From Prosopocoilus inquinatus (taxonomy: Eukaryota > Arthropoda > Insecta > Coleoptera > Lucanidae), in assembly GCA_036172665.1 (NCBI GenBank), contig CM069870.1, positions 28,370,001 through 28,434,000 of the forward strand: a DNA stretch of 64,000 nucleotides. Direction: 5' to 3'. The number at the start of each line of letters is the position of its first letter. Position 1 is the stretch's first letter. Of the stretch, positions 39,201-51,200 are shown piece by piece. The position numbers and the translations under genes are program-made. The notes below the pieces were generated by a model that was given only the letters and a program-made list of their open reading frames with translations, was not told the DNA's origin and ran no database searches.

Positions 39201-42200
39201 ACGAGAAGCTTCAAGAACAATCCAGAAATTTAGAGGAGAAGCTTCTAGAACAATCTGGAAATTTCGACAAATTACAAAATAAATTGTTGGAACAATCTAG
39301 AGACTTAGACGAGAAATTTCTAGAGCAATCCAGAAATTTCGACGAGAAACTTCTAGAACAGTCCGGAAATTTGAAGGGTGAATTTCTAGAACAGACGAAA
39401 GGACTCGAAGATAAACTAGTGGTAAAAATATCGGAAGAAACAAGAAACCTTCAAGAAAATGTGGAAGAAATAATATTCCAGCAGGATAATAAAATCAAAA
39501 ATCTGGAACAAATCATGGCGGGGTTGCGAGTGTTCGGGGATCAGCCACCAGTAGAAGTACTAGAAAATAATGAAACCCGAATTGTGGAAGGACCAACAGA
39601 AAATTCTAAACTGAAGATAAAACCACCAACGTTCGATGGAAAGTCTTCTTGGCCCAACTACTTCAAACAGTTCGAAGCAGCAGCAAAGGCAAACAGATGG
39701 ACGGCCAGCGAAAAAGCCACTTCGTTAATTGTGGCCTTGAGAGGGGACGCTATCGATGTGCTGCAGACGATGCCGCCAGAGGAACAAGAAGACTTCGACA
39801 AGCTGGTGAATAGGATGGAAATGCGTTACGGACAGGCCCATCTGACCGAGGTATACCATGCGCAGTTGAGGAATCGCTGTCAGAAATCCGGAGAAAGTCT
39901 TCAGGAATTCGAAGCAGACGTTGCGCGTCTGGCCCAGTTGGCATATCCCACAGCTCCTGTTGAATTCCTCAAATGTTTGACGGTGCAGACCTTCATAGAT
40001 GGAATCCGTGACCCAGACAACCAGCAGGCATTGAGAATGACCCATCCGAAGACGTCCAAGAACGCATTAGCTTATGCCTTGGAATTTGAAGCGGCGAGAC
40101 GAGTTTCAAGAGGGCATGTCAAGGTTCGAGCGGCTATGGACTTCCAAGAGGAAGAAGAGGAAGAGTCCACCAACGCCAAGGTGGGATCTGCTAATAAGGG
40201 GCAATCCAAGGAATATGCCACCGCCGAGGATGTTCGCCGCATTGTGGAACAGGTCCTCAAGCAGAAGAAGCCGCTGGTGTGTTGGAATTGCCAGGAGGAA
40301 GGACATGTTCGTAGGCGATGTCCGAAACCCAGACAGGATCCAAGGAAGCCACAGTTAAACTAAGCCGGGTCGGTGCAGAGGGGCAAACGTCGACCCGTAT
40401 TCAAAGGCCCCCAAAGACGAAAGCCAACCAAGTAATATTCCTACGGCAGTTAACCAGCAGTGTCTTCGTGGATGTTACCATTGATGACATTCCTCACACC
40501 ATGTTGTTGGATACGGGTGCGACGAAGACCATCCTAAGACCCGACGTCATTAAGTCATCTGGACGCACCGAGCCGACCAAGTGGAAACTGAAAACTGCAA
40601 CTGGAACATCAGCAACTGTCCACGGTGAAGTAGAGGTTATCATCACCATTGGTTCAACTCCAATTAAACACCGTGCACTGGTGGCAGATATAGAGGACGA
40701 GGCAATTTTGGGCATGGACGTCATGTGTGCCCACGGGTTCCAATTGGACTTAAAGCGTGGCGTGATGGCGGTCAATAATGAGGAGTTGGTTCTACATCAA
40801 CGAGGGGACGTGGCCGCTCGAGTAGTCCTCGCTGAAGACGTTGTATTACCCAGCAGGACTGAGGTTATCGTCGACGCAAAACTGGACGGTGTTTTTCAAG
40901 ATGGGCAAGTCATTATGGTTGAACCTAATACTGATGATCAAAGGATTGGAAGAGGAGTCCTCGTTGGGAAAATGTTGTTGACGGCGAAGAAGGAAGTACC
41001 TGTCCGCCTGATGAACGTCAATTGTTTCTCTGTCAATATCAAGAAAGGAACAATCTTGGGAAGCTGCACCATGGTGTCCTCCATCTCCCGGCAACTCGAA
41101 ACAAACGTGCCAGAAGCGAAAGTCCCAAAGAAATTATGGGAAATGGTTATGTCAACAGCCCAGGAATTGACTCCAGACCAGAAGACAAAAGCAAAGAATC
41201 TGATCGGCCGCTATCAAGATGTATTTGAGGTAGAAAATGGATCCAAGGGAAGAACTGATGTCGTGAAACACAAAATAGAGACTGGAGAAGAAAGACCTAT
41301 CCGTCAAGCTCCAAGGCGATTACCGTTGGCGAAGCGTGAGGAAGCGGAACGCATTATTCGCGAGATGGAAAAGGATAATGTAATAGAACCATCAAGCAGC
41401 CCGTGGGCGTCACCAGTAGTGCTTGTGAAGAAGAAGGATGGGTCCACCAGGTTCTGTGTAGACTACCGGTTACTCAATAATGTCACCAAGAAGGACAGCT
41501 ATCCCTTGCCCCGGATTGATGATACCCTGGACACCCTGGCCGGCTCAAAGATCTTCTCAACTTTGGACTTAAAGAGTGGATATTGGCAAGTGGAGCTGGC
41601 GCCCGAAGATCGAGAAAAGACGGCGTTTTCCATTGGTATGGGTCTGTGGCAGTTCACAGTGATGCCATTCGGGTTATGTAATGCCCCAGCGACATTCGAG
41701 AGGTTAATGGAGACGGTTCTGAAAGGTCTGTCCTGGACAACGTGCATGGTGTACCTTGACGACATAATTGTCGTGGGAAAGACGTTCGACGACCACCTAA
41801 GGAACCTGGAAGGAGTGTTCCAGCGGCTTCGCGGAGCTGGACTAAAGCTTAGCCTCAAGAAGTGTCACCTGTTCCAGAAGGAAGTGAATTACCTGGGGCA
41901 CATTGTTAATGGAAACGGAATCGCCGTGGACCCTGTGAAGATTCAGGTGGTGAAAGACTGGCCAACTCCCAGAAATAAACACCAAATAAGGAGTTTCCTT
42001 GGCCTGTGCACTTACTATCGGCGCTACGTTCCTGGATTTGCAGACATTGCTAAGCCGTTGACAAAACTCACTGAAGAAGGTCGTCCATTTGAATGGGACC
42101 AACAGTGTCAAATTGGCTTTGAACAACTAAAGCAGTACTTGGTTAGTGCTCCTATTCTGAGTTATCCTCTCCCGGAAGGCAAGTTCGTCGTGGACACAGA

Positions 42201-45200
42201 TGCTAGCAACGTTGGAATTGGTGGCGTACTCTCCCAGATACAAGAGGGGCAAGAGAAGGTGATCGGCTACTTCAGTAAAGTCCTATCAAAGCCGGAACGA
42301 AACTATTGCGTCACAAGAAGGGAATTGCTAGCCGTCGTAAAAACGATAGAACACTTCTACAAGTACTTGTATGGTAGACGCTTCCTGCTGAGGACCGACC
42401 ACGCCGCTCTAAAATGGCTTCTCCGTTTCAAGAACCCAGAAGGGCAAGTTGCACGATGGATCGAACGACTTCAGGAGTACGATTTTGAAATTCAGCATCG
42501 GGCAGGAACTAGCCATCGAAATGCCGATGCTCTGTCGAGAAGACCCTGTGCCGAAGACTGTAAGCACTGTAGTCGTTTGGACGAGAAAGTAGCCACGACT
42601 GCGAGGACAGCCATTGTTGATGACAAATGGCAAGGCGAAGAACTGCGAAGAGACCAGGAGAACGACCCGGATTTGAAATTAGTGCTAGAATGGAAAAGCA
42701 GGAACGCGAGGCCTACCTGGGAAGAGGTAGCACCATGTGCACCGTCCGTAAAATCATACTGGGCGCAGTGGGACTCCATAGTGTTGGATCGTGGTCTTCT
42801 GAGACGAAGCATAGAGAATCAGGAAGGCATGGAACAGAAGACACAGTTACTGATCCCCAAGAATAGGGTGCCAGAAGTTCTGAGGGAACTTCACGATGGA
42901 ACTTCCGGAGGGCATCTGGGAGTTAAGAAGACTATGGAGAAGGTGCGCGAAAGATTTTACTGGGTGAACTGCAAGGAAGACGTGAAGGATTGGTGCAGAA
43001 AGTGTACAGTCTGCGCAGCCAGTAACGGTTCCCACAGGCGGGGTAAGGCTCCCATGAGACAGTACAACGTTGGAAGTCCTTTTGAGAGAGTTGCCATCGA
43101 TGTAGCCGGCCCGTTTCCAGAAACGAATGGTGGAAACAAGTACATCGTCGTGGTAATGGACTACTTTAGCAAGTGGGTTGAAGCTTACGCCCTACCTAAC
43201 CAAGAGGCGGTCACTATTGCGGAAGTCCTTGTCAGGGAATGGATCAGTCGGTATGGTGCACCTATGGAACTGCATTCAGACCAAGGAAGGAACTTTGAAT
43301 CGGCCTTGTTCAAGAACGTGTGTACTCTGCTCGGCGTACGAAAAACTAGAACAACTGCACTCCACCCACAGTCGGACGGAATGGTGGAAAGGTTCAATAG
43401 AACCATCAACCGACATTTGTCCAAGGTCGTTTCCAATCATCAGAGGGACTGGGACACGTACATCCCCCTGTTTCTAATGGCATACCGCTCATCTGTTCAT
43501 GAGACAACAGGGGAGACTCCCGCGAAAGTGGTATTCGGGCGAGAGCCGAGACTGCCCTGCGACCTGAAGTTTGGTGTGAAGCCTGGCGAAGTCTCTGCCG
43601 ACGAAGATTACGTGAGCAAATTACGCAGGAAAATGGATGATATCCACAACCAAGTGCGTCACAATATACAGACGGCCAGCGATCGGATGAAGGAGCACTA
43701 TGACATCAACGCTCAACACGGGGGATACCAACCTGGAGCACTGGTCTGGCTTTATAACCCCCAAAGACGTCGAGGCCTCTCCCCAAAATTACAGACCTCT
43801 TGGGAAGGTCCTTACAAAGTGATGAAACGGATCAACGACGTCGTTTACCGCATCAAGAAGGTCCCCCATGGCAAACCCAAAGTAATCCACTTCAACCGGA
43901 TAGCCCCTTACCATGGAGAAGCAGATGAAGGGACAGTACAAAGGGCGCAAGTTTCCGAAGTGAACTTCGAAACCTTCATGTCTCATCACGCCGAAGGAAG
44001 CAAGGCACGGTTTGGAGTGACCACGGAGAAGCAACAAGATCTCTTTAAAGTGCCACCGGAGTACAGTCTGGCCCACTGCGTAGCAGAAGACCTGAAAATG
44101 TCCAAAGGAATCGCTCAGGTGTTTAGGAAGAAATTTGGCCAAATCGAGGAGCTACGAAGACAGCATCCCGTGGTAGGCAAGAGCTTGCAGATCATTGATT
44201 CGACGGCAGATCGGAGGCGCCACGTGCATTATTTAGTCACTAAGAAGACATCAAGCGGTAAACCTGACTATCAAAGTATGTGGAGAGCCCTATATAGCCT
44301 AAGGAGACAGCTAATAGAGACCCATCAGATGAAGCTAGCCATCCCCAAATTGGGCTGCGGATTGGACGGACTAGACTGGAGAGTAATTCGAAACATGCTG
44401 GAAGTCATCTTCCACAGAACGGGAATTGAAGTCTTAGTCTGCAGCCACCACCCACAGGCAACAGTCAGCAACAGCAAAACCGTAGACTGTTACTTCTTCC
44501 AGACGGGAAGTTGCAAGACTGGGCCAGCATGTAGATTCCGACACCCTCCTTCAAGACTATCACCAGGAACATTTCGAGACGAAACGTTTTTAAGAAGGGG
44601 GCAGTGTGGCGCACCAACCGGCTTAGCGCAAGGCGCCAAGAAGTCGGCCGCTTCGATGTATCATCGGCCGTCACGCGTTCGGGGCCCATATCGAGCAAAC
44701 TAGAATCTTCCAGCATCGAGACTTCCAGACGCCAACAGTAGATATAAAATCGCCCGGAGTTGACTCACGAGTCAGTCGAATTCGAGCAGCGATAGTCGAA
44801 GTTAGATTTTAGTGTGAAAATAAATTGTTAGAAATAAATTAGTTTTTAAGCTTCATTAAATTACGGTTAAGTTTTTATCGAGTGTTTTATTCGTTTAAAT
44901 AAATAAACTCAAACCCTAGAAACGTAACAATACTTACAGTGTAACTTTTAATTTTAATTGGTTGAAATCTAAATAATAATTTATAAAAACTATATGGTAA
45001 TAATGTGCCTTCCGGATTAAGACATTCCAATTGTGGTTTTCCATTCCTATGAGTCTGTCTTATTAATTTGTATATTTTAAATGAGTAACTGACGTCATTT
45101 GCAGAGTTATTATAAAATGAAAATGTCTGAAACAAACAAAAATCACGTGTACACAGATGTAACTTTATCAGTTTAGGCATTACCTTTATACCTGGTCGCT

Positions 45201-48200
45201 TCTCACAAACACAAACGGCTCCCAAATTCAATTCAAAGCTTGTCTTATATTTTGATGGTCGATCTACATCGTACGTTAGAACGTTGTAGCTTATATTTAA
45301 TATTAAAGTCCGATTTTGTGGTAAATACAGAGCGTATGACATCTCAACGGGACCTGGCTCAAGGTATCTTATAGTAATAGTTAATTTCTGATATGAATTC
45401 GGCTAAAATCTTATTTTTAGTAACTTGCTTGTTATATGAAAATACTTAAGTACCTACTTCAAAATTGTTTGCAGACAATTTCATTTCGAACATCTCTCGG
45501 TGTTTACATTGATACACTTTTGTGGTGAAACTTAGTCCTTTTGATTTTTGTACTAATGGACAGGCGCAAATTTTATTTCGTTTAAGCTCCACATTCATTT
45601 CGAATTTTGACTTATTTCTTAGAATTAGAAACACGTAGAATACATTTTCGGAAACTTCATAATCAGGTAGAGTTACATTCAGAGTTTTAACTTCTCCGAA
45701 CTTCAGATTTCGTAATGCAGCGTTAATTCTGAGAGAAATAGGTAGGTATATTAATGTAAACTTTGACTGAGAAATTAGAAATTACTTTTGTATACCCATT
45801 TGTTCTGCTAGATATATTTTTCCAAAAAGGTGGTTGAAATTACAATCAAGCACATCCTCAATCTATAATATTTCGATTGTCAATTATATTTGTAATAATA
45901 CGCTGTAGAAAGTTTATTTACCTTTATTACGGAATTTTGACAGAAGAATCTTATATGCAGTAATTTATATGAATTCATATCAACGATTTCGGACGATTCT
46001 TTATTAATACGAACTTTATACGCAACTTTGATAGTGAAGCTTCCTATCTGATTTATTTTCAAGCACACCAGGATAGGTTTCTTGCTTTTCGGTTTCAAAG
46101 TGCCTTGGCTGGGTACAATGGTAAGATTTTCATGAGCAAACCTGAGTGTCTTCTCCACCTTTTCGATTTGATAATGTATCGTGGACGGTCCAAAATTAAA
46201 TAGAGTGAATTTTTTGGAATGTTTTGAATCCATTTGTACTTCGTCTAATTCCCAATGATTTGGTATAGACTAAAGGGCAAATGAGGAAGGAAAGTAAGGC
46301 ACAATTATGCGAGTGACTTACACACAATTGTGAAAACCAACATTCAGCTTTCACTTTCACCGCTATTTCTAAGGGATGTCCGGAAATAACTTGTTTTTGA
46401 ACACTGTATATTTCACACCAGACTTTAAATTTGCGAGGACCTTTTAATCTTCCCGTGGTCTTCCATTCTAATTTAATCTGCTCGTTTGGGGCGATATTAC
46501 CTTCTACGTAGTTTATTTGTAGCAAATTAGGTTTTTCTCTGAATTTATAACTAATAATTATATAATAAGTATGAGTTTTAAAATTGGACAATAGTTTATA
46601 ATGTAGCAATTTGTACCGATTAGTTTAACTAATAATTATAATGTGACACGATATGTTGTACGTCATCATATTCTAATCCGTAGTTAAACTAATCGGCCCA
46701 TCATTCGCTTCCAGATACCGGGCCTTAGTAACAAAAAAAAAATCAAATACTTACCGTATATGATGAGCAGATTTGTTTTTAATATTTACTAAAGCCACCT
46801 CTTCGCATCCAGGATATATTTTATCAAAAGTGACGACATTCTTTTTTCCAATCTCGATGAATGGAATTTCTGAATACGCCTTTATAAAAATCGGTACACA
46901 ATTACAAGCATTACCATTCAGCTCAACATCCCATCGTTCTATATAAGCCTTCCTGTTGTCAGAATCTGCTTCTAATTGGACGACAATGATCGCAAAAGTA
47001 TTCACTATCCCAACCATTGGTTTGACGATGAAATTCCTAACAGGTATTACTTAAATCAGTATTAAGTAGAGGATTTCGGTTAGATCAAACTACGCCTTAC
47101 TGTATTTGTGTACCTATTGAGACTGATGCCAATTAAATTAATAAACAATTTATTGTCGATTGACAATAATGCCATTTTATTTGAAGTATACCGATAAATA
47201 TGTGCTTGGATTGTTTAACGAAGCGGTTGCGTTTATATTCAATAATAGTTAACCTAAGATCATCCGCTCCGTACTAATGACAGTTATTAATACGGAGCGG
47301 ATGACCTTAGGTTAACTATTATTGAATATAAACGCAACGCATCTGAGATTTTACATAAGGTGATTGAAACTATTTTTTCTTCTATATTTACTTATCTACA
47401 CTCTTTTATATCGCGTAAATGACTTAATGTTAGTCCAAGCAAGTTGCTTACTTCTGATATTAATAACTTAATTTTCTTCGTTCTCTAATTATTAGCATTG
47501 CTGTTATTACGTCAGGTTTTAAGATATAAAAACAAACATTAATAAGATCGTAAGGTAATACATTGTAAAGTTGGAACAAACTGAATAATACTTACGAATT
47601 TTTAGGTGGCAAAAATCTGAAGGAAACTGGTAAGTAACCGGTTGTTCTTAATAAGAATGTCGAGTAACTTGAATAATTTGGCATACAAGAAGGTAGTGTC
47701 ACCTTTTCGGGAATTTCTATTTGAGGAATCCATTTTCTATTGATCGGGAAAGAGTTGCCAAACAACCGTAACGTAATGCACAAGGGTACGATGGTGTGCT
47801 GACATTCGTCTTCTGTATCTTTTTCCTCAGGTATCCAAAACACTCGTCCTCTTAAAGTTTCGCAGAAAAAGGTATCTGCTACTTTGGGAATGAATTCGCA
47901 CTCGTATAAAACTGAATCGTTGGGTGGTATTTTGATGTTCATGGGGGTGATTTGAAATACTTTTGTTATATCTGCATAAAATACAAAAGTTAAATTTACC
48001 CAAAAATTTGTTGTAACAGTCTTCTTTGAGTGTGATAAGAAAATAAAAGAAAATTTCCGGAAGTGTCCGAAAAACGAATCGACACAATTGCTAGCAGATT
48101 ATTTTTGGCCTAAATTTTGTGTATGTATTTTACACTTTCTTACCTTTTGTCCAAATAACATTAATTGGCTCTTGCATGTGATTTGTTAAGCAAGTGACAA

Positions 48201-51200
48201 GAGTTCTCGAACTTTCATTTGCATCTACAGTAACTCTTCCGAAATCCAGATAGTTCGTGCTTAAAGTGAATGGTGGTGGATGTTGAGTACTTCTTTGACA
48301 GTCACGCAAATATCCACCGAATCCATTTCTGTAAGAGATATCTTCTGAGTAGTATCTCAGTTGAGTTTCTTTCGCAATATCATGATTTTCTTCCGTAAAT
48401 AAACCAACCAAGTAAAGTATACATGGTTTCTGAGCAAAAATAAATTTTAAATCAAGTCACTGGCAGAGGCTTACTGAATTGCTTACGTGATGTAAAATTA
48501 AACATTCCAATTTGTCGCTGTAGATGCCGATCCTTTTCGGCGTGAAAGTGATTGTGAAATACATTTGTTTGCTTGGACCTATTTCTCCGGTGAGTTTGTC
48601 CAGTTCAAAACATCCAAACTGATTTTTACTGACATCGAACTGGTATTTTACAGGAATGTCTGATAAATTCTTTAGTTCGACAGTATGCTTGGCAGATCTC
48701 TTTCTTGGATTGCAGTAAAATGTTAGACAATTAATGGATAATTGTACGTGAGGACCTGAAAAGTTATGATTTTTTTTACACAGATCCAAAGAAAACATGA
48801 ATTTTATAACACTTATAGAAGAGAGAATAAATTTAAAATAATAGATATAAATACAAATCTTTTAGCAAACTATAAGCAAAGTAATTTGCATTTATGAAAA
48901 ATTAATATAACTACAAAATCTGAACTGAAATTTTAATTACTATTTTTAAATTATCCTTTAAACAGAAACGCTATAAAAAACGAATTCAGAGAAGAAGTAG
49001 GTACTCTGCTTCAATGCATGTAAGAGTGAGAAAAATAGAATAACTTAAACCACTACTGTATTTACAATTATTACTATCATTCAGTAAAAGTTAATTTGCA
49101 GCAATTAATATAATAGGGCCTAAGTGTATTATATCTTAACACGACTTATTTTATCTTGAATCCTTTACTTACCAAGAGATTCCCCTCTCAGAATCAACTT
49201 ATGTGTGTTTGATGTACCATCGTTGATAAATATGTCATCTAAATGGGTTTCCAGTTCAATTTGGGGAGTATAAGTAATTTTACATTCGAATTTCTTTCCA
49301 GGCTCCACTCTGGACGTGTAAACGAAATCAAACATGTGGTAAATAGGATTAACATCAGGATTTCGCAGCACACTGTATACTTTTTCATGCTGTAAATTTT
49401 TCAGTTTAAGAAAAATCTATTTACGTGGAGGTGTTAACTGGACTTGCTGTTTATTACTCAATAAATCAAGTGAAAAAAATATTAGAAAATATTAAAATAT
49501 TAAATAAAGGTGAACAATAATTATTTTTAATTTGAAGCCGGTTCCAAGTTTTGGGACAGCTTTATATTAACAAAAATAAAAAATTAATAACTGAGTTGTA
49601 GTGTGGCTTCCAAAAAAAATCGCGTTTTTCATTGTATTAAGTTGATCTTGAGATTGAATTTGTCTTTGAATTTGAGACTGACAGAAAACGAATAGTGATT
49701 TACAGTAGTAGCGAATGATTATGGCTTAAATAAAAATACTATGATGCACGAAGAAAATGTGGGAAGAGTAAAGTGATCATTCATTTTCATTCAAAAACGG
49801 GACAACCTTGAAAAATTAAACGAAATTCAGTAAAAAATACAAAATATTCTAACAACACCCAAAGTATAGTCATCTACTCAGCTGAGAAAGTTATAATCAG
49901 AACCATCTGTCGATTTTTCGAAAAATTACGTAATTTATGAAACCAAAATATCACAGACTATAATGATTGGTGCTCAAAAGCGTTTTATATTAATAAAACC
50001 ATATAGATTTCAAGTAACACGAATTCGAAAAAACAGAAGATCTGCTGTTAAAACCGTAGTGTTGGAAAAGTATCGTTTATTTACGACTATATAAGTTCTG
50101 TACAACGGGACATTTATAGCTTTATAGATTTTCAAAACGGGACATTTTTGCGTCCTGAATGATCTCTCGGGGGCAACCAATGGGACAACATTTTCAAAAA
50201 TGGTATTGTTCCGTTGAAAACGGGACGTATGGTCACTTTAAGGCAGAGGAAAAAATTGCAAATAGAAAAGTTGGTTGGAGATGGATGTCCAAAGATGTTG
50301 ATTCACGATTCCGATAATGCCCTTCTGAATTGTTCAAAAAAAAAAACCATTTGAAACGGCAAGGGATTCCATATTTAACAAATTTTTAAGTGCTCTAGTC
50401 ACCAACATGTGGGAAATTACAAATTCAGTTCAAGAGTCTCGTCAAATGTTAAAACAAATTATATTAATAGCTGAACACAAGCAATAGCCCATTCTACTTG
50501 CGTTAAATTGTATTTATGGGCCGTTAACGGCGTAATATTTATTGAACATATCATACTCTTGGTTCATACACCAGATAAAATAGAGTCAGTTTCTAACCTG
50601 TATGTTTGGAAGTATGTCAAAATTCTCAAAATGCCCATTTACAAAGCAATAGGTAAAAACTATAATACTTGATTTTGGAGGTGTATGCGATTTTATTGCA
50701 AGGAAGTGTATATATTTGAATACTTTTTTTTATTTTGTTTTCCATTTTTTTGTCGTCAAGAACATCAACCCTAAATGAAGACCACCAGAATAATGCTTAT
50801 CAAAAGAACATGTGTCTCAAGCAAGCAATAGTAGCCAGAGATTACAATGCAAGAATAACGCCAAGAAAAAGACAAGGGGATACAATTTCTTTGAAAGAAA
50901 AAGGATAACGTGCAACTTGGTCTGATATATCAGATCAGTCCAATTTTCAAAAGCTATTGGGAATAAGGGGACTCCTTAAAGTTAAACAATGAAATTCTTA
51001 AGGAAATGGGTCACCTGATGAGAACAAAATTAAGGAACAGTTGGTACTTCCAAAAGCTGGAATTGCCGAGGTTTAAGAAGAGATACATCGAGATATGTCA
51101 CGTAGGCATTTGGGTATCAACAAGACATTGGTAAAAATCAGGGAAAAGATGCAACTGGGTTAAAGGTAGGATTGATGTCGAAAAATATATTAGTAAGAGC

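Larger units (their letters stand above)
38338..44929 (+). mobile_element. Intact Ty3/gypsy LTR retrotransposon with a macrodomain-bearing Pol
   Basis: The element is 6592 bp. It has two 325-bp LTRs that I read as identical base for base, a primer-binding site, gag, a frameshifted pol and a polypurine tract. Both long frames are open. It lies in intron 12 of the minus-strand CFAP65-like gene, in the opposite orientation. Its coding part is clearly richer in G and C than the host genes around it. Identical LTRs mean a very recent insertion. No env-like frame exists; that place is taken by a macrodomain and a CCCH finger at the Pol C-terminus. Confidence 0.95.

Noticed and set aside
40494..44142. 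Many minus-strand and second-frame ORFs across gag and pol
   Set aside because: All overlap the intact retrotransposon frames and have no domain; they come from the higher GC content there.
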